DNA of 64,000 bases from Flavobacteriaceae bacterium (GTDB lineage Bacteria > Bacteroidota > Bacteroidia > Flavobacteriales > Flavobacteriaceae). The position numbers were made by a program, and so were the translations under genes. Under the pieces are notes generated by a model that worked only from the letters and a program-made list of their open reading frames with translations, was not told where the DNA came from and ran no database searches. Within the stretch, counting starts at the first letter, position 1, and every line of letters starts with the position of its first letter. This document shows positions 1 to 6,861 of this stretch, in pieces. The DNA is taken from positions 1-64,000 of the forward strand of contig CANGWK010000002.1 of NCBI GenBank assembly GCA_947457615.1, written 5' to 3'.

Positions 1-350
1 ACATATACTATTGTCTGAATCACTTGAGGCAATAACTACACTTGCTGTAGGGATTGCTGTAACTGTAGTTACTACAGCATTTGAAGTAACTGGGGTTGCG
101 CTAACACATCCAGCATTAGATGTCATTACTACTGTTACTGAATCAGAATTTACTAATTCCTCTGTTGTAAATGTTGAACTATCAGTTCCAACATTTGTTG
201 ATCCTATTTTCCATTGGTAGGTTGGTGCTGCTCCTCCATTTGTTGGAGTAGCAGTAAAGGTTACGCTTGTTCCAGTACATATACTATTGTCTGAATCACT
301 TGAGGCAATAACTACACTTGCTGTAGGGATTGCTGTAACTGTAGTTACTA
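1..350. repeat. Direct DNA repeat, 74 bp identical, period 276 bp
   Basis: Bases 1-74 are identical to 277-350, a spacing of exactly 92 codons. This encodes the junction between successive Ig-like repeats of the surface protein. The left copy probably continues beyond the window. Identity at the DNA level suggests recent duplication or gene conversion among repeat units. Confidence 0.9.
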
Positions 351-756
351 TTGGATCAGAGGTGTAAGTGGTTTCTTCAATATTAGTTGAAATTGTCACT
401 GTAACATTTTGTTCGTTTGTTAAATTTGAAACAGTAAAAGTATTAGCGTTAGAACCAGCATTATTTCCGTCAACTTTCCATTGGTATAGAGTAACACTTC
501 CGCCATCAACATTTGCAATAGCTGTAAAAGTTACACTTGTTCCTGAACAAATACTATTATCAGAATCACTTGATGATATTGTTACACTTTGGGCGTTGGC
601 TTTAGCTCCTAAAAAGAAAATCAAAAGAAAAAGTGGTAACCTATTTAGTAAAAAAGGACTTTTATTATTGTTTTGTGTTACAATTAATTCATTATTGATA
701 TCTATTTTTTTTGTCGTAAGAAACAAAAGATTTTTAAGAATTGTAATTGTTTTCAT
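1..756 (-). CDS. Repeat-containing secreted surface protein, N-terminal part (3' end outside window)
   Basis: An uninterrupted frame runs from an ATG at 756 to the left edge (252 codons, no stop), so the C-terminus lies outside the window. The first 56 residues are a long N-terminus ending in a hydrophobic segment and an Ala-Asn-Ala-Gln cleavage-like site, which looks like an extended signal peptide. After it come Ig/PKD-like repeats of 90-92 residues. Each repeat has the motif SSDSDNSIC(S/T)GTSVTFTA, then YQWK, and ends in VTTVTAIPTAS. Such Thr/Ser/Val-rich arrays are typical of Flavobacteriaceae adhesins exported by the type IX system, but no sorting domain is visible here, so T9SS export is inference. 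The role is unknown; adhesion is likely. A TATATTTG -7 element lies about 110 nt upstream. Confidence 0.85.
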   Translation of the reverse strand, partial: MKTITILKNLLFLTTKKIDINNELIVTQNNNKSPFLLNRLPLFLLIFFLGAKANAQSVTISSSDSDNSICSGTSVTFTAIANVDGGSVTLYQWKVDGNNAGSNANTFTVSNLTNEQNVTVTISTNIEETTYTSDPIVTTVTAIPTASVVIASSDSDNSICTGTSVTFTATPTNGGAAPTYQWKIGSTNVGTDSSTFTTEELVNSDSVTVVMTSNAGCVSATPVTSNAVVTTVTAIPTASVVIASSDSDNSIC

Positions 757-1182
757 AATAAGAGATGGGATTTATTATTAATGTGTTAATTAAAATACGC
801 TTTTTCAATTTAATCAATATTTCTACCTTAGATTTAAAATTAAAAAATGTAATATAAATCTTGCAAATATAATTATTTTTTTAACATATAGAAAAACAAA
901 TAATGAAAAATAAACACTTAACTCTTTAATTATAAGTAAATAATAATATTAAATTAACATTTCAAAAATATTTTTATTGAAAATTAATTTTATTTGAAAA
1001 AATGTTCTGAAGAAATAATTTTGAAATAAAAAAATAATTCCGCAAACAATTCATAAAATTTAATTAAAAATTTCATAGCTTAAAAGAGCTTTTTTACTTT
1101 TACAGAGATTTATTTAATATTAAACTTGTTTGTTTAAAAGTCCATTTAAATTTTATCAAACTATTACAAAAAACAAAAAAAC
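757..1182. other. Intergenic region, very AT-rich, no gene seen
   Basis: Between two divergent genes. It holds the -7 element at 864-871 for the minus-strand gene. For the plus-strand gene I see only TACTTTTA at 1095-1102, one base off consensus. I found no open frame or convincing RNA structure. Confidence 0.6.
864..871 (-). promoter_or_regulatory. Candidate promoter -7 element for the surface protein
   Basis: Read on the minus strand this is TATATTTG, a match to the Bacteroidota -7 consensus TAnnTTTG. A TTTG at 900-897 is 25 nt upstream, slightly beyond the usual -33 spacing. The 5' leader would be about 100 nt. Confidence 0.45.
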
Positions 1183-1968
1183 ATGACAATACCAACTATC
1201 AATAAAAATATTCAAGATTATAAAAATCAATTACTTACCCATTCGTTATATGAAAAAGTAAAAACTATTGAAGATTTACATTGTTTTTTAGAAAACCATA
1301 TTTATGCCGTTTGGGATTTTATGTCGTTACTAAAAGCCTTACAAAACAAACTTACTTGCACCACAACACCTTGGCTTCCTGTAGGAAATCCTGAAGTGCG
1401 TTATTTGATAAACGAAATAGTGGTTGCCGAAGAAACCGATTTGGCTTTAGATGGTTCAAGACAAAGTCATTTTGAAATGTACCAAGACGCCATGCAACAA
1501 TGTGGTGCTAATACCGAAGAAATAAACGCATTTCTAGAAAATGTAAAAGCAACCCAAAACATATTTGTTTCTATTAAGCAAAGTAATTTACATCCTAATG
1601 TTAAAGAATTTTTAGAGTTTACTTTTAGAGTTATTGAAGAAGGAAAATCCCATGAAATTGCAGCGGCGTTCACTTTTGGAAGAGAAGATTTAATTCCGAG
1701 TATGTTTACCGAAATCTTGAAGAATTTTCAAGTCAATTTTCCAGAAACGGATTTATCTAAATTGATTTACTATTTTGAAAGACATATTGAACTAGATGCC
1801 GATGAACATGGTCCAATGGCAATGCAAATGATTTCGGAATTGTGCGGAACCAATGAAACAAAATGGAAAGAAGTAGAAGAAGTTTCTATGCGAGCGTTAG
1901 AAAAGCGCATTGGACTTTGGGATGCAATTAAAGAGCAAATAACACAAAAAGAATTGGAACTTATTTAA
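1183..1968 (+). CDS. DUF3050 family protein (haem-oxygenase-like fold)
   Basis: 261 residues, a usual length for DUF3050 proteins, which are found mainly in Bacteroidota and some Proteobacteria. Family-like segments are visible: a YAVWDFMSLLKALQ stretch near residue 42, then PWLPVGNPEVRYLINEIVVAEETD, a histidine in HFEMYQDAM, and ELDADEHGPMA near residue 205. The helical, His-rich pattern fits the haem-oxygenase/TenA-like fold assigned to the family, but the reaction is not known. Start is ATG at 1183 after an A-rich leader, and there is no signal peptide. It is transcribed alone and faces the ferredoxin gene across a shared terminator. Confidence 0.8.
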   Translation: MTIPTINKNIQDYKNQLLTHSLYEKVKTIEDLHCFLENHIYAVWDFMSLLKALQNKLTCTTTPWLPVGNPEVRYLINEIVVAEETDLALDGSRQSHFEMYQDAMQQCGANTEEINAFLENVKATQNIFVSIKQSNLHPNVKEFLEFTFRVIEEGKSHEIAAAFTFGREDLIPSMFTEILKNFQVNFPETDLSKLIYYFERHIELDADEHGPMAMQMISELCGTNETKWKEVEEVSMRALEKRIGLWDAIKEQITQKELELI

Positions 1969-1970
1969 AT

Positions 1971-2000
1971 AAAAAAGCGAGAAAAAATTCTCGCTTTACT
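1971..2000. terminator. Bidirectional intrinsic terminator
   Basis: A perfect 10-bp stem (1974-1983 with 1988-1997, AAAGCGAGAA / TTCTCGCTTT) with an AAAA loop and T-rich flanks on both strands. It sits between the convergent DUF3050 and ferredoxin genes. Confidence 0.9.
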
Positions 2001-2001
2001 T

Positions 2002-2334
2002 TTATTGTTCGGAGGCTATTTCTAGTTCTAGCCCGTCAATAGCATCCGATATAGCAATTTGACATCCTAGCCTACTGTTTGGTTTTACGTGATAAGCGTC
2101 CGAGAGCATGGCGTCTTCATCTTCATTGCGTTCGGTTTTTAAAACATCATTTAAAACATAACATTGGCAAGAAGCACACATTGCCATTCCGCCACAAACA
2201 CCAATAGTACCTTCTTCGGCTAATTCATACATCCGAATTAGTTCCATTACATTAAGGTTTATATCTGTTGGGGCGAGAACTTCATGTTTCACTCCATTTC
2301 TGTCGGTAATTTTTATGGTAATGTCTTGTGGCAT
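2002..2334 (-). CDS. 2Fe-2S ferredoxin, adrenodoxin-like
   Basis: 110 residues. Four cysteines fit the adrenodoxin-type pattern C47-x5-C53-x2-C56 with C91 later in the chain; C58 is extra. This class carries electrons from an NAD(P)H-dependent flavoprotein to an acceptor such as Fe-S assembly proteins or a P450. The flavoprotein gene at 3017-4069, of the ferredoxin-NADP reductase type, is on the same strand 0.7 kb upstream and is the obvious partner. The ATG is 2 nt after the stop of the nucleotidyltransferase gene, so it is almost certainly co-transcribed with that two-gene module. Nfu and Mrp lie further upstream and suggest an Fe-S theme, but that is inference. Confidence 0.9.
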   Translation of the reverse strand: MPQDITIKITDRNGVKHEVLAPTDINLNVMELIRMYELAEEGTIGVCGGMAMCASCQCYVLNDVLKTERNEDEDAMLSDAYHVKPNSRLGCQIAISDAIDGLELEIASEQ

Positions 2335-2336
2335 TA

Positions 2337-2795
2337 TTATTTTTTGAGCTTTCTTAATTGTTCAATATCTGCTAAATCTTTATACCTGCCTGATGTTAAT
2401 TTATTTTTAATTAAATCGTCAAAATCAATGTAAGGAATTTGAAAATTATCAACTTTAAAAAATTTACGCTTTTTAAAACTTTCATTAAATAATAATCCAT
2501 CAACTTGAGTTAGTATTTCAATTTTAGAGGGCTCAACTCCAATTCCCCAAACATTAAATTTAGGATTTGAAAACTGTTCTTTTGGGAATATAGGTGCGCT
2601 AAAATCTAAATATACTTTTATTAATTTTTCATAATTAGTATCTGTTCTCTCAATCCATAAATCTATGTCTCCCGTACTTCTAATATAGCCATGTAAAATA
2701 ACTGCATACCCTCCAACTAATAAAAAATCAACTTCATGTTTCTCTAATAGTTTAAGAAATTCTAAAAAATCAAAATTGAAAATATTATTTGACAT
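2337..2795 (-). CDS. Small nucleotidyltransferase-fold protein (MNT/AbiEii-like, DUF6036-like)
   Basis: 152 residues with the minimal nucleotidyltransferase pattern: LLVGGYAVILHG at 26-36, then STGDIDLWIE with Asp43 and Asp45 as the paired metal-binding carboxylates. A possible third acidic ligand lies in KIEILTQ near residue 93. Such proteins occur as one half of many two-gene modules, including toxin-antitoxin and abortive-infection types. The gene overlaps the upstream 66-residue gene by 11 nt, a sign of translational coupling. Substrate and function are unknown. I would not call it a toxin or antitoxin without data. Confidence 0.8.
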   Translation of the reverse strand: MSNNIFNFDFLEFLKLLEKHEVDFLLVGGYAVILHGYIRSTGDIDLWIERTDTNYEKLIKVYLDFSAPIFPKEQFSNPKFNVWGIGVEPSKIEILTQVDGLLFNESFKKRKFFKVDNFQIPYIDFDDLIKNKLTSGRYKDLADIEQLRKLKK

Positions 2796-2985
2796 GTTTT
2801 CTTGCGAACGTTACTTTTCTATCTACTTTCGTGTTTGGAGTTACATTAAAAATAGAATTAATTATAAAACAGGCGTGATTTAGTCGTTCCAATGGTGTTT
2901 TATCTTTATATAAAGTAACATGATCGTCTGCTTCTTCAAATGTAGATTTTGAAACTACGCTTCTATCCATTCTAAAATTATCCAT
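2785..2985 (-). CDS. Small conserved-looking protein upstream of the nucleotidyltransferase
   Basis: 66 residues from ATG 2985, beginning MDNFRMDRSVVSKSTFEEAD and containing TPLERLNHACFIIN. An in-frame TTG at 3006 would add 7 residues, but it is the end of the promoter -7 element at 3004-3011, so it would lie upstream of the transcript start. I recall similar small proteins (an SKTTFEEAD-like N-terminus, then TPxERL) directly before DUF6036-type nucleotidyltransferases in many genomes, but cannot search here. No enzymatic motif and no HEPN-type R-x4-6-H is visible. The last 11 nt overlap the next gene. Function unknown. Confidence 0.7.
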   Translation of the reverse strand: MDNFRMDRSVVSKSTFEEADDHVTLYKDKTPLERLNHACFIINSIFNVTPNTKVDRKVTFARKHVK

Positions 2986-3003
2986 AACACTATTTTTAAA
3001 AAA

Positions 3004-3036
3004 CAAATATAAATATTTATTCTATCGATTTTACAA
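3004..3036 (-). promoter_or_regulatory. Promoter of the two-gene module
   Basis: Minus-strand TATATTTG at 3011-3004 with TTG at 3036-3034, spacer 22 nt. The -33 element overlaps the last codons of the reductase gene. A start site near 3000 gives a leader of roughly 15 nt to the ATG at 2985, which decides the start choice for that gene. Confidence 0.7.
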
Positions 3037-4069
3037 CTGCTTTTTCTGCTTCTTTTCTAGTTCCGTCAAAACCATCAACACCAGAAACGGTAGTGTATTT
3101 AAGTACGTACCTCTTTCCTGGATTAATTCTCTGGTAAACACTTTGACACATTAAAGTTGCTTCGTGAAAACCGCAAAGAATTAGTTTTAATTTACCTGGA
3201 TAAATATTGACATCGCCGATGGCATAAATTCCGGGAATATTAGTTTGATAATCTAGAGCATTATTTACTTTAATTGCATTTTTTTCAATCTCTAATCCCC
3301 AATTGGCAATCGCTCCTAATTTAGGCGTGAGCCCAAAAAGAGGAATGAAAAAATCTGTTTCTAAAACTTGTTGCACGCCTTGATTTTCCAAAACGATACT
3401 TTCTATATGTTTGGTTCCTTGCACTGCCACCACTTCTGCTGGAGTAATCAGGTTTATTTTTCCAAGTTTTTTTAATTCTTGCACTTTCTCAACCGAATCT
3501 AAAGCGCCACGAAATTCATTTCTTCGGTGCACTAAAGTCACTTCGGAAGCAACATTAGAAAGAAAAACGCTCCAATCTAAAGCGGAATCTCCTCCTCCTG
3601 CAATTACTACCCGTTTATTGCGAAACAACTCGGGGTCTTTTACAAAATATTCTACTCCTTTTTCTTCATAAAACGAAATGTTTTCTAACTGCGGTTTTCT
3701 AGGTTCAAATGTTCCTAAGCCACCTGCAATTGCAACTGCTTTGGCGTGGTGCTTTATTCCTTTATTAGTGGTAACTATGAACGTTCCATCTTCTAATGTA
3801 TCAATAGTTTCGGCAGTTTGCGCTAGTGTAAAACCAGGTTGAAATTGCTTTATTTGTTCCATTAAATTGGTTACCAAATCTCCTGCTAAAACTTCAGGGT
3901 AACCCGGAATATCAAAGATTGGTTTTTTGGGATATAATTCGGCCAATTGCCCACCCGGTTGCGGAAGCGCATCAATAATATGGCATTTTAATTGTAATAA
4001 TCCTGCTTCAAAGACAGCAAAAAGTCCAGTTGGACCAGCTCCTATAATAAGTATATCGGTTTCAATCAT
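3017..4069 (-). CDS. Ferredoxin-NADP reductase, thioredoxin-reductase-like type
   Basis: 350 residues with two dinucleotide-binding folds: FAD motif GAGPTG at 10-15, NADPH motif GGGDSA at 158-163 followed by HRR at 181-183, and a C-terminal AIGD motif contacting FAD. The redox-active CxxC of true thioredoxin reductases is missing, and there is a C-terminal extension of about 40 residues. Both features define the YumC/Chlorobaculum-type ferredoxin-NAD(P)+ reductases. The likely electron acceptor is the 2Fe-2S ferredoxin at 2002-2334. The two genes are interrupted by the nucleotidyltransferase module. Confidence 0.9.
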   Translation of the reverse strand: MIETDILIIGAGPTGLFAVFEAGLLQLKCHIIDALPQPGGQLAELYPKKPIFDIPGYPEVLAGDLVTNLMEQIKQFQPGFTLAQTAETIDTLEDGTFIVTTNKGIKHHAKAVAIAGGLGTFEPRKPQLENISFYEEKGVEYFVKDPELFRNKRVVIAGGGDSALDWSVFLSNVASEVTLVHRRNEFRGALDSVEKVQELKKLGKINLITPAEVVAVQGTKHIESIVLENQGVQQVLETDFFIPLFGLTPKLGAIANWGLEIEKNAIKVNNALDYQTNIPGIYAIGDVNIYPGKLKLILCGFHEATLMCQSVYQRINPGKRYVLKYTTVSGVDGFDGTRKEAEKAVVKSIE

Positions 4070-4159
4070 TTTAGAAGTTTATTAGTTTAGAAATTGCAAT
4101 TGCAAAATTCTAAAATATAAATTTTTATATGTATTCTATTTATAAGTTCATTATGCGTT

Positions 4160-4243
4160 AGGGATTGTAGTGGAAATCCTTTTGTTTTTTTCTTTAAAAA
4201 ACAAAAGATTAAAACGGAAAGCCCAACCTGAAAGGTAACGCCC
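4160..4243 (+). repeat. Intergenic hairpin repeat, copy 1
   Basis: Contains a hairpin with arms about 4178-4190 and 4196-4207 (CTTTTGTTTTTT / AAAAAACAAAAG), flanked by ATTGTAGTGGAAATCC on the left and CGGAAAGCCC on the right. The same unit occurs in reverse orientation at 43366-43440, with a G-C to A-T compensatory change in the stem. It fills the gap between the reductase and nfu genes, and may double as a terminator. Confidence 0.8.
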
Positions 4244-4251
4244 AAAAACTA

Positions 4252-4491
4252 TTAAGCAATATTCTCTACGGTTTCTATTTGTGGTGCATATTTTTTAATC
4301 GTAGTCTCTACCCCTGCTTTTAAAGTCATTTGGTTTACACTACAACTGGTACAAGCACCTTGAAAACGGACTTTTACGTGTTTTTCATCTTCTATTGAAA
4401 TCAAACTAATATCGCCACCATCTGAATTCAAGAAAGGGCGAATTTCCTGTAGTGCTTTTTCGATATTTAAAGTTAACTCTTCGTTTGTCAT
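4252..4491 (-). CDS. NifU C-terminal-domain (Nfu-type) Fe-S scaffold/carrier protein
   Basis: 79 residues forming a single Nfu domain: IRPFLNSDGGDISL at 17-30 and the cluster-binding C47-x2-C50 in GACTSCSVNQMTLK. Nfu proteins bind a 4Fe-4S cluster between two subunits and deliver it to apo-targets. The gene follows mrp on the same strand across 124 bp. A second Fe-S carrier next door supports a shared role in cluster delivery. The length is normal for stand-alone Nfu domains. Confidence 0.93.
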   Translation of the reverse strand: MTNEELTLNIEKALQEIRPFLNSDGGDISLISIEDEKHVKVRFQGACTSCSVNQMTLKAGVETTIKKYAPQIETVENIA

Positions 4492-4493
4492 AA

Positions 4494-4620
4494 TTTAGAC
4501 ATTTTAGATTTTTAGACTGCTTAGATAATTACTATTTTTAGAATTCTTAGATAGCTAGATTTTTAGAATTTAAGGAGGTTTAAAATGTCTAATAAATCTA
4601 AGTGGTCTAAGAAGTCTATT
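4494..4620. repeat. Degenerate short repeats TTAGA/TCTAA between nfu and mrp
   Basis: A run of about 7 TTAGA units on the plus strand (4494-4566) is followed by TCTAA/TCTAG-type units in the opposite sense (about 4585-4612), giving a loose inverted arrangement. A similar run (TTAGATCATCTAATTTAGAA) occurs before asnS at 17095-17110. Origin and role unknown. Confidence 0.6.
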
Positions 4621-5746
4621 TTTTCACTGCAGAACAACCTGCCATTGTGGTTATTTTTATTGCCTCGGTTGGCGCTAAATTTTCGTTTCTTTTCACCGTT
4701 TCTTGTACTACATTTCTTGCAATTTCTTCAAAAACTTTCTCTAATGGAGAAGCAGTTTGCAATGCTGCCGGGCGACCGTAATCTCCAGCTTCGCGTATGC
4801 TTTGCACTAAAGGAACTTCTCCTAAGAAAGGGACTTGTAAATCTTCTGCAAGATTTTTAGCGCCTTCTTTTCCAAAGATATAATATTTATTTTCTGGAAG
4901 TTCTTCTGGAGTGAAGTACGCCATGTTTTCTATAATTCCTAAAACCGGAACGTTAATGCTATCGGACAAGAACATGGAAATTCCTTTTCTAGCATCTGCC
5001 AAAGCAACTGCCTGAGGCGTGCTCACAATTACCGCTCCTGTGATTGGCATGGACTGCATGATAGATAAATGAATGTCACCAGTTCCTGGGGGTAAATCGA
5101 TTAGCATAAAGTCAAGATCTCCCCAATCGGCATCAAAAATCATTTGGTTTAATGCTTTGGCGGCCATTGGTCCTCTCCAAATCACGGCTTGACTTGGGGA
5201 AGTGAAGAATCCGATGGAAAGTATTTTTATTTCGTAACTTTCTATAGGTTTCATTTTGGATTTGCCATCGACTTCTATAGAAATTGGTTTTTCGTTTTCA
5301 ACATCAAACATGATTGGCATGCTTGGTCCATAAATATCAGCATCTAAAACACCAACTTTAAATCCCATTTTGGCTAAAGACACAGCTAAGTTGGCTGTAA
5401 TAGTTGATTTTCCAACGCCTCCTTTACCAGAAGCAACGGCAATAACATTGCTAATTCCTGGTATAGATTTCCCTTTTATTTCGTTTGGATTTTCTTTGGC
5501 TTCTACTTTGATGTTTACTTTTACCTCTGCAGCTGCAGAAAATTGTTCGTGAATTAATTTTTTAATATCGTCTTCCGCCCTTTTTTTTATGTGCATAGCC
5601 GGAGTAGAAAGAACTAAATCTACAACAACCTCATCACCAAAAGTGATTACATTTTTCACAGCACCACTATCCACCATATTCTTTCCTTCGCCAGCAATAG
5701 TAATTGTTTCTAATGCTTTTAGAATTTCTTTTCTATCTAGTTTCAT
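4616..5746 (-). CDS. mrp: Mrp/ApbC/NBP35-family P-loop ATPase, Fe-S cluster carrier
   Basis: 376 residues from the ATG at 5746. An N-terminal MIP18/DUF59 domain (about 1-85) is followed by an ATPase domain with deviant P-loop GKGGVGKS at 107-114, the DADIYGPS segment, and DLPPGTGD. Family members load 4Fe-4S clusters onto target enzymes. The CxxC pair that most Mrp/NBP35 proteins carry in the C-terminal half is absent: the corresponding stretch reads ENMAYFTPEELPENKYY. Only one late cysteine (AGCSAVKK) is present. A TTG 57 nt upstream lies inside the promoter -7 element and is not a start. Confidence 0.92.
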   Translation of the reverse strand: MKLDRKEILKALETITIAGEGKNMVDSGAVKNVITFGDEVVVDLVLSTPAMHIKKRAEDDIKKLIHEQFSAAAEVKVNIKVEAKENPNEIKGKSIPGISNVIAVASGKGGVGKSTITANLAVSLAKMGFKVGVLDADIYGPSMPIMFDVENEKPISIEVDGKSKMKPIESYEIKILSIGFFTSPSQAVIWRGPMAAKALNQMIFDADWGDLDFMLIDLPPGTGDIHLSIMQSMPITGAVIVSTPQAVALADARKGISMFLSDSINVPVLGIIENMAYFTPEELPENKYYIFGKEGAKNLAEDLQVPFLGEVPLVQSIREAGDYGRPAALQTASPLEKVFEEIARNVVQETVKRNENLAPTEAIKITTMAGCSAVKK

Positions 5747-5800
5747 TTTTAAAAATATATAATAAAATCTAACTTTCTTATTAAGACTGATTTTAGATTG

Positions 5801-5808
5801 CAAAGATA
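5801..5808 (-). promoter_or_regulatory. Promoter -7 element of mrp
   Basis: Minus-strand TATCTTTG matches TAnnTTTG. No clear -33 TTG was found; upstream is a run of GTTTAAAG-like units. The leader to the ATG at 5746 would be about 50 nt. Confidence 0.55.
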
Positions 5809-5903
5809 TAAAGAAGTTTAGGAGTTTTAAAGTTTAAAGGATTAAAGTTTAAATAGACATATTATAAAGTTATGTTAGAATAATTCAATAAAATGCTCTG
5901 AGA

Positions 5904-6227
5904 TTATACTTTCAATTGTGGCGCCCAAAAAACCTTTTCAAAATCTTGAATTTGATTGTTAACGACTTTTATCCCTTCATTTTCTAAAAGTTGTTGCATA
6001 AGATTGGTGCCATCAAAATGGTGTTTACCAGAAAGTAATCCTTTTCTGTTGACCACCCTGTGTGCAGGAACATCGTCTCTATTATGTGAGGCATTCATTG
6101 CCCAACCTACCATTCTTGCAGAGCGCGCCGTTCCTAAAGCTTTGGCAATAGCTCCATAAGAAGTTACTCGGCCTTGGGGAATTTGTTTGGCAATGGTGTA
6201 AACTCTTTCAAAGAAATTTTCTTCCAT
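5904..6227 (-). CDS. Alkyltransferase-like protein (Atl), MGMT family
   Basis: 107 residues, matching only the C-terminal DNA-binding domain of O6-alkylguanine-DNA alkyltransferase: RVTSYGAIAKALG at 20-32, then RMVGWAMNAS and the active-site region VPAHRVVN. The acceptor cysteine of the PCHR motif is replaced by Ala55 (PAHR at 54-57). Atl proteins without the cysteine bind O6-alkylguanine and flag it for nucleotide excision repair instead of repairing it directly. It lies 7 nt downstream of the LysE-type gene, so trmB, lysE and atl probably form one operon. Confidence 0.9.
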   Translation of the reverse strand: MEENFFERVYTIAKQIPQGRVTSYGAIAKALGTARSARMVGWAMNASHNRDDVPAHRVVNRKGLLSGKHHFDGTNLMQQLLENEGIKVVNNQIQDFEKVFWAPQLKV

Positions 6228-6234
6228 TAAAATA

Positions 6235-6861
6235 CTATTTTACAAGATTGAATAAAGTTAATAATGCCACAATTCCGGTTATGGTTCCTATAATTTTATT
6301 CATATTGTTTATAAAAAAATCCGTCTTGGATTTCATTTTGTTAAAGAAAACCACATACAGATAAAAAATGGTGCTAGAACCTAAAACTGCGCCTATCACT
6401 AAACTTAATTCGGGCAAAGTATCGAAAGTAAAAATACCATAGGATGCCATTGTTATACTGATTAAGACATAATAAGGTATTGGAAAAAAATTTATTGCCG
6501 AAACAAACATGCCTTTAAAAAATCTACTATGTTTACTTTTTTCAACGGCATGTTCTGGATTTATGAAAGAAGGGTTTTTGGCAAATTTGAAAAAGTATAT
6601 GGATAATAATAAAAAAATTAATAGCCCAATTTCTCGAAGTAAAATAACCACTTCATTATGAAGATTAATATATTGAGCGAAAATTACTGAAATATATGTT
6701 TGAAAAAAAATTATTACTAAAGCCCCTAAAACAAAAAAAAAAGCTATTTTCTTTCCTTCAATAAGGCTTACCTTAGCTGCTGTCATGTTAATTAATCCTG
6801 GCGGAATGACTCCAACAACTGCGGCTAAATATCCGAAAAAAAAGGGAAGAAAAACACTCAT
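6235..6861 (-). CDS. LysE-family transporter
   Basis: 208 residues with about six hydrophobic segments and the family's N-terminal PGLINMTAAKVSLIEGKK region (about 21-38), where LysE/RhtB proteins normally read PGPxxxxxxxxxxxxG. Members export amino acids or related small molecules across the inner membrane. The substrate cannot be read from sequence. The ATG directly abuts the stop of trmB with no gap, so the two are co-transcribed. Confidence 0.85.
   Translation of the reverse strand: MSVFLPFFFGYLAAVVGVIPPGLINMTAAKVSLIEGKKIAFFFVLGALVIIFFQTYISVIFAQYINLHNEVVILLREIGLLIFLLLSIYFFKFAKNPSFINPEHAVEKSKHSRFFKGMFVSAINFFPIPYYVLISITMASYGIFTFDTLPELSLVIGAVLGSSTIFYLYVVFFNKMKSKTDFFINNMNKIIGTITGIVALLTLFNLVK

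Noticed and set aside
11..781. Plus-strand open frames at 11-220 and 368-781
   Set aside because: They are antisense to the repeat-rich minus-strand frame, which has a signal peptide and clear domain repeats; the plus-strand translations show neither.
2337..2985. Calling the NTase pair a HEPN/MNT toxin-antitoxin system
   Set aside because: The 66-residue partner is too short for HEPN and lacks the R-x4-6-H motif; only the nucleotidyltransferase half is recognisable.
4585..4860. Plus-strand frame of 91 codons at the mrp 3' end
   Set aside because: It is antisense to conserved mrp sequence and begins inside a TCTAA repeat run, although a GGAGG-like stretch precedes it.
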